A DNA stretch of 20,264 bases, from the NCBI GenBank assembly GCA_937983075.1, contig CALKAQ010000156.1, positions 1 through 20,264 on the forward strand, in the 5' to 3' direction. The position numbers were made by a program, and so were the translations under genes. Shown here in pieces: positions 14,219-20,264 of the stretch; the first letter of the stretch is position 1; every line of letters begins with the position of its first letter. The notes under the pieces are model-generated. The model was not told the origin of the DNA. It did not search any database and saw only the letters and a program-made list of their open reading frames with translations. Origin of the DNA: an uncultured bacterium (GTDB lineage Bacteria; Bacillota; Limnochordia; DTU080; JAAYLA01).

Positions 14219-15661
14219 TTGCGTATTTGGGAAGAGCGCTTGGCTCAAATCGTGCAACCGAAGATTGGCAGTACAACGTTTGCGGCGTTTAACGTCAACG
14301 TCGATGCGTTGGTCCACATTGATTCTGAGCTCATCGAGTGGATCAGCGCACAAGTCGATCAGTACGAAGAACCCTTGCGTGACGAAACGCTGCCCCGTTC
14401 CGTTGAGTCTGTGGCTGAGTTGGTGGCACTGTTGCACGCGGCCATGCAGACCGGCAAATCACACTACGGATTTATGGCCGACGATACGGCGGCTTGGTGT
14501 CGGCAGCATCTGCCGAAGTCGGAATTCAAGTTGGGAGGCCAAGCGGGCATCATTGCCAATTTGATGGCAACCCTCGGGGCCGATTCGCGCCTGTACACCA
14601 CGCTGTTGAGCAAAGATCAGGCCGAAATCATCGATCCGGCAGTGCGGGTTCCCGTCGTGCGCGGGGAGGAGCTGTCGTGGGAAGTCGTCCAAAACGCAGC
14701 CGATCCCAATCAGCCGACCAAGGTGAACTGGATTTTTGAGTATCCCAAGGGCATGACGTGCCGCTTCCCGCAGGGCACCATTACGACGCCGCGTGCGAAC
14801 CGTGTCATTTTGTCGACGTCAGCCCCGGGTTCGTTCAGCAAGTTTCTTTCGCCCATTGCGGAGCGGCTGCCGGAATTGGGAGCGAGCATCGATGTGGCAT
14901 TTATGGCCGGCTATCATCGAGGCAACGGCGATGCGGCCGGCACGAAAGCTTTTATCGCCGAAAGCCGCCGTCAGCTGCAAGCGCTGAAACAAGGGAACGA
15001 ACATTTGGTCGTACATATTGAGTACGTTCCCGCCAGAGAGCCTGAAAATGAACGCATCATTTGGCAAGGTTTGGCGGGCGCATTCGACAGTTTTGGCATC
15101 AATGAGCACGAGCTGGCGCAGCTGTTGCATGTGTTTGGCGAGGAAGCCGCGGCGCAGGCGATCCGGGAAAACGAGAACGCCTACACGGTGTGGCAAGGTG
15201 CTCGGGTGCTGCAAAAGATTTTGGCGGTCCCCCGCATTCACGTGCACAACCTAGGCTATTACGTGCTGCTTTTGGACCGTGATTACGCATCTTCTCCGGA
15301 AATTGTACGTGACAGCTGCATTTTGGCCTCGACGGCCAATGCTGCGAAGGCCATCCACGGTGACATTACGTCCGTCGATCAAGTTGTTGAAGCAGCAAAG
15401 ATTCCGTTCTCCGAAATCGGCGCCGCTCAGATGCGGCTCTTTGCGGAAGGTTTGCAGAAAGCGGGCTATGCAGTGCCGGACGACTTTATGGACAACGGCA
15501 TCGTACCGCTTGACGGACACACGACGCTCGTTTTGCCGGCGCATGTGGTCCCGAATCCGGTGAGCACGGTGGGGATGGGTGATACAATCTCTTCGATTGC
15601 ACTCGCTTCGGAGGTTGCCGCCCGCCGTGGCGAGGCTGTGCCCGGTTTTTCGCGGGTGTAG
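14219..15661 (+). CDS. ADP-dependent glucokinase/phosphofructokinase family protein
   Basis: This 480-residue protein starts at TTG 14219, after AAAGGATG. The features are those of the archaeal-type ADP-dependent sugar kinases in the ribokinase fold: FNVNVDALV near the N-terminus (sugar contact Asp), GGQAGIIANLMA (about residues 101-112), VVHIEYVP (the HxE magnesium motif), SFGINEHELAQLL, and VGMGDTISS with catalytic Asp455. Characterised members phosphorylate glucose or fructose 6-phosphate with ADP instead of ATP. They are best known from hyperthermophilic archaea and animals, and are less common in Bacteria. The substrate here cannot be told from the sequence. The ribosome site can pair with AGGAT/ATCCT around the start (14206-14219), a possible small translational hairpin. 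Confidence 0.85.
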   Translation: MRIWEERLAQIVQPKIGSTTFAAFNVNVDALVHIDSELIEWISAQVDQYEEPLRDETLPRSVESVAELVALLHAAMQTGKSHYGFMADDTAAWCRQHLPKSEFKLGGQAGIIANLMATLGADSRLYTTLLSKDQAEIIDPAVRVPVVRGEELSWEVVQNAADPNQPTKVNWIFEYPKGMTCRFPQGTITTPRANRVILSTSAPGSFSKFLSPIAERLPELGASIDVAFMAGYHRGNGDAAGTKAFIAESRRQLQALKQGNEHLVVHIEYVPAREPENERIIWQGLAGAFDSFGINEHELAQLLHVFGEEAAAQAIRENENAYTVWQGARVLQKILAVPRIHVHNLGYYVLLLDRDYASSPEIVRDSCILASTANAAKAIHGDITSVDQVVEAAKIPFSEIGAAQMRLFAEGLQKAGYAVPDDFMDNGIVPLDGHTTLVLPAHVVPNPVSTVGMGDTISSIALASEVAARRGEAVPGFSRV

Positions 15662-15680
15662 TTGAGACGGACGAGCTTGA

Positions 15681-16631
15681 TCATAGACGGAGCCGTCTCG
15701 GTGGGGCAATTCCAGTGGCGAGTTTGTCGGCAACTGGTTCGGGGTGATAGACGACGGACCAGTTGCCGCTGGACGCCCGCTGGTGCAGTGGCGGCAGACT
15801 GAGGGCTCGAAACGATTCCGCATAGCGAATATCGGCTTGGCGTCCTACAGCGCGCCCGAATGGTCGTACCAATCCGCGGTACAACGCTAAATACTCGTTC
15901 GTTGGGTTATGGCCGCCAATAGCCGCCACCTTCTCGTCGATCACCTCCCCCATATCGATAATGACATTGGCTTCCCGCGTGCCGAAAAAGAGCACTTCCG
16001 GGCGTTTGACGGTGCCGAAATCCCCCAGGGCCCGTGAAAGCGTGACCACCGCTCTCCCTACGACGGTGTGCCTCGGACGGGAGAAGAACAGCAGCGGAAA
16101 AGCCGGATCCAGCGTCAACACCAAATCGGGGCGGACTTCCTCCCAAACGGTCCTCAGGCGGCGCTCCAGTGATGCTTGGTCCTGCAATCCTCCTTTTCCG
16201 AAATCGAACGAATGCAGCGTGTCGCAGCATTTCTCGACGTCGATCCGTCCCGGATCGATGCTGTCCATGCCGCTGTGCTCCCGAGGCTGCGTCTGCCGTG
16301 CGTCTTCTTGCGCTGAGCCGGTGGAACTGCCATCGGGCCGGTCGCTGACGACGACGGTGACGTGGCTGCCGGCTAGACGGAGCAGGCGCAGCGTGCCGCC
16401 GGCTAGAAACTCCAACACGTCGAGATTTCTTGCGACGGCCAAAACTCGCCGGGGTTCAGCGAGAATTTTGGATCCATGCTGCAGTGCCAACTCCGGATTG
16501 TTCACGCGCAAATGATTTCGTATGAACTGCCGCCCTAACGCGATCGGCACGGCACCAAGAAGCAGCCACGGGCTTAGACGCCACCCTTTGGGTCGATCTT
16601 TGCGGCGGAATCGTTGCGTCCTTTTAGGCAT
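15681..16631 (-). CDS. Degenerate PIG-L/LmbE deacetylase-like membrane protein
   Basis: The protein has 316 residues from ATG 16631, nine bases after GGAGG; ten extra upstream codons overlap the ribosome site and are left out. A basic N-terminus and a membrane segment (about residues 21-33) precede a PIG-L fold recognisable from VLAVARNLDVLEFLAGGTLRLL (63-84) and VTVVVSDRPDG. Active family members read AHPDD where this protein has ARNLD, followed by Val72. The zinc-ligand His and the second Asp are therefore replaced; Asn69 and Val72 stand in their place. The later HPDH motif reads RPRH, with only His188 kept. Deacetylase activity on N-acetylglucosaminyl substrates is unlikely. It is divergent from a phosphodiester glycosidase gene, which hints at envelope glycans. 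A binding-only role is inferred. Confidence 0.72.
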   Translation of the reverse strand: MPKRTQRFRRKDRPKGWRLSPWLLLGAVPIALGRQFIRNHLRVNNPELALQHGSKILAEPRRVLAVARNLDVLEFLAGGTLRLLRLAGSHVTVVVSDRPDGSSTGSAQEDARQTQPREHSGMDSIDPGRIDVEKCCDTLHSFDFGKGGLQDQASLERRLRTVWEEVRPDLVLTLDPAFPLLFFSRPRHTVVGRAVVTLSRALGDFGTVKRPEVLFFGTREANVIIDMGEVIDEKVAAIGGHNPTNEYLALYRGLVRPFGRAVGRQADIRYAESFRALSLPPLHQRASSGNWSVVYHPEPVADKLATGIAPPRRLRL

Positions 16632-16780
16632 AGGGCACATCCTCCAACAAAAAACGGTCATTTCAGCGGGGTCGCTTGCTCATTGCCTCTTGGGTGTAGT
16701 ATTTCCCATGGAATTGCGCAGGTTAAACGGAAATAGGCACCAAGCGTCGTTTACATGGGTTCCAGGGAGGAAGCAGGTAC

Positions 16781-18226
16781 TTGAAGCGTTTCATTTGCAA
16801 AGAGGAATTGGGGAATTCTCTGCGCCGTTGGCTCATTTGGGTACTGGTGATCGTGATTGGCTCCGGGATCATTGCCGTCCAAGGCAGGGGCGGAGACGAT
16901 CACGTTGATGATCTTGCTCCCATTGATCTCGTAGACCCAGACGAACATGGGGCCGGATCGGACGGTGATAATGATTTTGGGTTTCATGGCGCCGGGCTCG
17001 CCATGGACGGCAGCCGCGCCGAGGATGCCGTCGGTACGACATCACCGCTGCAAGATTTGCTTACATGGCCCGGCACGTTAGGGACATGGGGACTGGTTGA
17101 CGAGGCGTTCGACACGCTAGCTGTTCCCGATGCCGGCCACGTCGCGTGGAAGCTTGCTGCGGGCGACCAGCGGCAGGCCATTCATGTGGTTGCATGGAAG
17201 CGCGACAGCGAATCCGTTCAGCTGCGCAGTGAGCTGGCGAGGGGGCGGGTTCTCGGTATCGAGTCGGTTGTCGCCATCGCGGAGCGGTTGAGCCGCGCAC
17301 AACATGGTGGAGGCTCGGCGATTGCGGCCGTCAACGCCGACTTTTTCATGGGATCGCCAGTTTTGGGGCAGCCCATCGGCATTCACGTAAGCGACGGCGA
17401 GCTCATCACCGATCCGAATGGGCGACCGCTCGTCGCTTTGTTTGATGACGGGCGCATCTGGATCGGTGATGTGGAATTTCAAGCAACCGTAGAGCGACTT
17501 GTCGGTGGAAAGCCCGCTGCAGACTTCCCTTTAGCTGCCGTCAATCGTGCGGCGGTGCCCAACGGACTTACTTTGTACACGCCACGGTATGACGCTTCGG
17601 TTTCACTTGCCCATGCGGACAGTACGGCAGTGGTTTTGCAGGCCTTGCTTCGCCCTTTACGGGCCGGAGCGACGCATCAAGCCGTCGTCATGCGTCATGT
17701 AACCGGGCCGGCTGAAATCGAGATCCCCGCACAAGGAGCGGTTCTCGTCGGACGTGGCCAGGCGGCTGAATTTGTCCATGCGTTGCGGCCGGCTGACCGG
17801 CTGTTGTTCCATTTGAACTTTGAACCTGCGTTGACGGGTGTACAGCAAGCCGTCGCCGGTTCACACGTGTTGGTTTGGAACGGCGAAGCAGCCAACTTAG
17901 ACAGCAATGACCCTTTGGTGAGCGCACGTCACCCGCGCACTGCCATCGGGTACAACGATGAAGTCGTTTTTTTGGTAACGGTTGACGGACGCCAGCCAGG
18001 GTACGCAAACGGCATGACGCTGCCCGAGTTAGCTGAGTTATTTCTTGCGCTGGGAGCCGATGCGGCACTGAATCTTGACGGCGGCGGCTCGACGACCATG
18101 GCCATCCGCCGCTCCGAAGATCACGCTTTGAAAGTGGTCAATCGCCCATCGGATGGGTCACCGCGATCCGTCGCCAATGCTCTGGTGTTGATGAGTGTCG
18201 ATCCTCTACATGATCCGCTGCCTTAA
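16781..18226 (+). CDS. Membrane-anchored phosphodiester glycosidase (NAGPA-like)
   Basis: This 481-residue protein is predicted from TTG 16781, ten bases after GGGAGG. Residues 16-34 are a signal anchor (WLIWVLVIVIGSGIIAV). Residues 35-80 are a low-complexity acidic, Gly-rich linker. The catalytic domain shows AAVNADFFMG (182-191), a long beta-rich middle, and the family end motif LNLDGGGSTTMA (430-441). The domain is named for mammalian N-acetylglucosamine-1-phosphodiester alpha-N-acetylglucosaminidase. Bacterial relatives act on sugar-phosphodiester bonds in secreted or wall polymers. I infer an extracytoplasmic role on teichoic-acid or capsule-like glycans. It has the same intergenic region as the degenerate PIG-L gene and reads in the opposite direction. 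Its 3' end meets the tRNA terminator. Confidence 0.85.
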   Translation: MKRFICKEELGNSLRRWLIWVLVIVIGSGIIAVQGRGGDDHVDDLAPIDLVDPDEHGAGSDGDNDFGFHGAGLAMDGSRAEDAVGTTSPLQDLLTWPGTLGTWGLVDEAFDTLAVPDAGHVAWKLAAGDQRQAIHVVAWKRDSESVQLRSELARGRVLGIESVVAIAERLSRAQHGGGSAIAAVNADFFMGSPVLGQPIGIHVSDGELITDPNGRPLVALFDDGRIWIGDVEFQATVERLVGGKPAADFPLAAVNRAAVPNGLTLYTPRYDASVSLAHADSTAVVLQALLRPLRAGATHQAVVMRHVTGPAEIEIPAQGAVLVGRGQAAEFVHALRPADRLLFHLNFEPALTGVQQAVAGSHVLVWNGEAANLDSNDPLVSARHPRTAIGYNDEVVFLVTVDGRQPGYANGMTLPELAELFLALGADAALNLDGGGSTTMAIRRSEDHALKVVNRPSDGSPRSVANALVLMSVDPLHDPLP

Positions 18227-18258
18227 AAGAAAAAGGCTGTCCGCTGTGGACAGCCTTT
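18225..18258 (-). terminator. Rho-independent terminator of the serine tRNA operon
   Basis: A perfect 11-base stem (AAAGGCTGTCC / GGACAGCCTTT, 18232-18258) with a five-base loop is followed on the minus strand by TTTTTCTTTT. It ends the tRNA-Ser transcript. The stem has little T-run on the plus strand, so it may also slow but not fully stop transcription of the glycosidase gene, whose TAA lies at its edge. Confidence 0.9.
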
Positions 18259-18261
18259 GAT

Positions 18262-18353
18262 TGGCGGAGGAGGTGGGATTCGAACCCACGTCACCCTTTT
18301 CAGGGTGGCACGATTTCCAGTCGTGTGCGCTAGGCCAACTACGCGACTCCTCC
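18262..18353 (-). tRNA. tRNA-Ser (anticodon GGA)
   Basis: A 92-base serine tRNA including an encoded CCA (18262-18264). The acceptor stem GGAGGAG pairs with CTCCTCC, the T-arm contains GGTTCGAATCC, and the long variable arm (CCACCCTGAAAAGGGTG) marks it as a class II tRNA. The anticodon GGA is at 18316-18318 on the complement and reads UCC and UCU codons. Confidence 0.97.
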
Positions 18354-18360
18354 GTAAAGG

Positions 18361-18450
18361 TGGCGGAGAGGGGGGGATTTGAACCCCCGAGGCACGTGAG
18401 TGCCTAACGGTTTTCGAGACCGCCTCATTCGGCCGCTCTGACACCTCTCC
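18361..18450 (-). tRNA. tRNA-Ser (anticodon CGA)
   Basis: A 90-base serine tRNA with encoded CCA (18361-18363). The acceptor stem is GGAGAGG/CCTCTCC, the T-arm has GGTTCAAATCC, and the long variable arm is TAGGCACTCACGTGCCT. The anticodon CGA, at 18414-18416 on the complement, reads UCG. It lies seven bases upstream of the second serine tRNA in the same transcript. Confidence 0.97.
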
Positions 18451-18488
18451 GTACGCAGGTGAGTCGAGTGAACCAACCCACATCCGAC

Positions 18489-18517
18489 ATTATAACACGG
18501 ATTGCATGAAATTTAAA
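18489..18517 (-). promoter_or_regulatory. Promoter of the serine tRNA operon
   Basis: On the minus strand TTTAAA (18512-18517) and a perfect TATAAT (18489-18494) are separated by 17 bases, about 39 bases upstream of the first tRNA. It lies just after the tadA stop, so the tRNAs are transcribed independently of tadA. Confidence 0.75.
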
Positions 18518-18531
18518 AGTGCTTGCCCGTT

Positions 18532-18996
18532 TTATCGCTTCTTTTCCCGTAGAGAGCGGAAAAACGACCGCATCATATCGGCGCATTCCTCCGCCAATAC
18601 GCCTGCAGCAACATCGATGCGATGGTTCAACCGCTCGTCACAGGCAATATTGTACAAGCTGCCGACGGCGCCGCCTTTTGGATCCGCCGCGCCGTACACA
18701 AGGCGATCGATCCGGGCGAGTACCGCAGCGCCTGCACACATCGGGCAAGGCTCAATTGTAACGTAAAGTGTACAGCCTGTCAAACGCCAGCGTCCCAACG
18801 TCTTGGCGGCACGGCGAATCGCTATGACTTCAGCGTGGGCTGTCGGATCATGCCATGTCTCTCGGCGATTGTGGCCTGCAGCAACGACACCGCCGTCTTT
18901 CACTACGACTGCGCCGATAGGAATCTCGCCAATTTGACGAGCTTGCTCCGCTTCTTGCAGCGCAAGGCGCATAAAAAATTCGTCTTCGGCTCTCAC
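18532..18996 (-). CDS. tadA: tRNA adenosine(34) deaminase
   Basis: This 154-residue protein is of normal TadA length. It starts at GTG 18996, five bases after AGGTG. The zinc-dependent deaminase signature is complete: HAE (His54-Ala55-Glu56, with Glu56 as the catalytic proton shuttle) and PCPMCAG (Cys84, Cys87). The N-terminal part has the family pattern GEIPIGAVVV and GHNRRE, and the helical C-terminus ends FFRSLREKK. TadA converts A34 to inosine in the anticodon of tRNA-Arg(ACG), allowing it to read CGU, CGC and CGA. In many Bacilli tadA sits near serine tRNAs and the scr-dnaX genes. The tRNAs are here, but no 4.5S RNA or dnaX lies in the window. Confidence 0.96.
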   Translation of the reverse strand: MRAEDEFFMRLALQEAEQARQIGEIPIGAVVVKDGGVVAAGHNRRETWHDPTAHAEVIAIRRAAKTLGRWRLTGCTLYVTIEPCPMCAGAAVLARIDRLVYGAADPKGGAVGSLYNIACDERLNHRIDVAAGVLAEECADMMRSFFRSLREKKR

Positions 18997-19144
18997 AAGG
19001 GCACCTACTTGATTCGCAAGAAATCACGTGAAATCAACTTCCATTATATCCGAAATCATCCGGTGCCAGGTGCGCCTTGGCGGTTCCGGCATCTACACAG
19101 TGTGGGACGATCAAGCAGGGTCAGCTAAAAAATGAAGCTCAAGC

Positions 19145-19282
19145 ATGCTTCTTCATGAGAAATGGGTGACGCAATGGCTGCCTTTTTGCTTCCTAACGAT
19201 TGGCCTTGCTGTTTGGGCGATTGTGATCACCTTGGTTGATGATGTATGGCTCTTCGCTCCCTTGCGTTTGCTGGGGCCATAA
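19145..19282 (+). CDS. Possible 45-residue membrane peptide
   Basis: A short reading frame from ATG 19145 to TAA 19282 gives 45 residues. A hydrophobic stretch WLPFCFLTIGLAVWAIVIT (about 11-29) could be one membrane helix, followed by DDVWLFAPLRLLGP. The charged N-terminus (HEK) would stay in the cytoplasm. There is no clear ribosome site; the start lies in the palindrome AAGCATGCTT (19141-19150). It fills an otherwise empty gap of almost 300 bases between tadA and the next gene. I do not recognise it, and chance is a real possibility. Confidence 0.35.
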   Translation: MLLHEKWVTQWLPFCFLTIGLAVWAIVITLVDDVWLFAPLRLLGP

Positions 19283-19292
19283 GGGAGCGAGC

Positions 19293-19535
19293 CTATGATA
19301 GCTGTGAACGGTCTTTGATTCCCAAGGTTTCCGGATCGCGGAAGTAGCCGTCATCCGGGCTGTCCATGTGAACGAGGGTCTCCTCGGAACCTTTCATTTG
19401 GAGGCGTGATTCCATCTGCTCAGCATCGTCGGGATTGTCGATCGCGACGAGCGTTTCGTGCGAAGACCACGAACGGCTGAACCCACGGGAATCCTGCCGG
19501 GAGTGTCGGGGAGATTTTGCGGATTTTCTTGCCAA
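19293..19535 (-). CDS. Small unrecognised protein with an internal repeat
   Basis: I chose TTG 19535 because a near-perfect AAAGGAGG lies seven bases before it; an ATG 13 codons upstream would include the ribosome site in the coding sequence. The protein has 80 residues: a very basic N-terminus (Lys/Arg/Ser, residues 2-25) and then an acidic part built from two copies of one motif 25 residues apart, ETLVAIDNPDD (27-37) and ETLVHMDSPDD (52-62). A third partial copy, PETLG, occurs at 68-72. It has no signal peptide or membrane segment and is probably disordered. It follows a membrane-protein gene by 48 bases and is likely co-transcribed. A small spore or DNA-associated protein is a guess only. 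Confidence 0.65.
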   Translation of the reverse strand: MARKSAKSPRHSRQDSRGFSRSWSSHETLVAIDNPDDAEQMESRLQMKGSEETLVHMDSPDDGYFRDPETLGIKDRSQLS

Positions 19536-19583
19536 TTTGCTTCCTCCTTTTGCGTTCCTTATGCGGCGCCTCATCGCTTGATT

Positions 19584-20189
19584 TTATGGCGCTTGATCAT
19601 CCAGGCCGTGCGGGTAGACCGAATCCTCGCGCAATCGCGATTGAACTTGGGTATATTTTTCGGTGATCGTGCGGAGTGTTTCGGTTCGCTCGCGTGCAAT
19701 CGTGAGCTCCCGATGTTCCACGCTGTCGACGAGTTGCCTCAAGGCTGTCTCGAATGTGCTGACGTCAGGCGTATCCCATATTTCGGTGCCGGCTTGCGCC
19801 TGCATGCGAGGCCGGAAGGCGAGCCACGCATTCCACAGTTCAGACACGTTCTCTTCCGCTGCTGCCCAGTTCGGTTCCTCCAGCGCGTTTTGGACGTCGC
19901 GAATGTGCCGTTGGATCGTGTTTGCATTGAGGGGCTCTTCGACGTCTCGGAAGTCAACGAGACTTCCTTGCTGCGCGGGGTTGTTCGACAGCTCCGGATT
20001 GGGCCGTCCCGCAGCTCTGTTCAACATGGCGGCCCCACTGATCAGTACCAGAAAAATGGCGAGGCTGCTCCACGCCCACGGATTGCGCCAAAATGAACGA
20101 CGTCCCTGATCACGCGGAGTCGAGCGGACGAGATACAGGTGTCGCTCGCGTTGGGAATGTTTTTCTTGCTCATTGCGTTCGTCGCTCAT
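19584..20189 (-). CDS. Single-span membrane protein, possibly DUF4363-like
   Basis: This 201-residue protein has an ATG start after GGGTGATACG. The polar, charged N-terminus (residues 1-36) is followed by one membrane segment at about 39-56 (WSSLAIFLVLISGAAMLN). The rest is an extracytoplasmic helical domain with the pattern WAAAEENVSELWNAW, then a long helix with LRQLVDSVEHRELTIARERTETLRTI. The repeated Trp and the His/Glu helix recall the DUF4363 family of Bacilli, whose function is unknown. That assignment is tentative. It is the first gene of a probable two-gene unit with the small repeat protein downstream. Confidence 0.7.
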   Translation of the reverse strand: MSDERNEQEKHSQRERHLYLVRSTPRDQGRRSFWRNPWAWSSLAIFLVLISGAAMLNRAAGRPNPELSNNPAQQGSLVDFRDVEEPLNANTIQRHIRDVQNALEEPNWAAAEENVSELWNAWLAFRPRMQAQAGTEIWDTPDVSTFETALRQLVDSVEHRELTIARERTETLRTITEKYTQVQSRLREDSVYPHGLDDQAP

Positions 20190-20264
20190 CGTATCACCCG
20201 CCTCATTCTGGCTTTAGGATGTCTCGGCGTCAGCGAAACATGGTAGGAGCCTTTTGGTAAGTGC

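Noticed and set aside
15664..15700. GAGACGG / CCGTCTC inverted repeat between the ADP kinase and PIG-L-like genes
   Set aside because: The loop is more than 20 bases, no T-run follows, and one arm lies in coding sequence.

Overview
The window looks like a chromosomal stretch from a moderately GC-rich, spore-forming, probably aerobic Firmicute of the order Bacillales. The pointers are strong AGGAGG-type ribosome sites, frequent GTG and TTG starts, two CotF-like spore-coat genes, a YtpB-type terpene synthase, a PiT/DUF47 phosphate pair, CoaX (type III pantothenate kinase) and TadA beside serine tRNAs. I cannot place the genus. No insertion sequence, prophage, CRISPR array or rRNA is visible.

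Layout. (1) Bases 6-2746, minus strand: a sulfur operon with a near-consensus promoter, encoding a YeeE/YedE (TsuA-like) thiosulfate permease, a TusA-like sulfur carrier and a membrane-anchored tandem rhodanese whose only cysteine is the penultimate residue. (2) 2768-4698: a small HTH gene with its own terminator, a divergent tetraprenyl-beta-curcumene synthase family gene, and an unrecognised convergent gene. (3) 5012-6569: two small coat-F-like genes followed by an NDUFA9-like NAD-binding protein. (4) 6900-8545: a PiT phosphate transporter overlapping its DUF47/PhoU-like partner. (5) 8605-11704: a zinc-ribbon/DUF2007 protein and a solitary HTH protein with an acidic tail on the minus strand, then an array of DnaA-box-like repeats phased at exactly 11 bp, then coaBC facing coaX. 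(6) 11894-15661: an M32 carboxypeptidase, a TPR membrane protein and an archaeal-type ADP-dependent sugar kinase. (7) 15681-18226: a degenerate PIG-L deacetylase-like membrane protein divergent from a membrane-anchored phosphodiester glycosidase. (8) 18225-18996, minus strand: tadA and two serine tRNAs (CGA, GGA) with their own promoter and terminator. (9) 19145-20189: a possible 45-residue membrane peptide and two unrecognised genes.

The signals most worth following up are the helically phased DnaA-box array at 9392-9456, and three proteins that keep their fold signatures but lack catalytic residues: the tandem rhodanese, the CoaC half of CoaBC, and the PIG-L-like protein. More than half of the genes appear to start with GTG or TTG, so most starts were set by the ribosome site.
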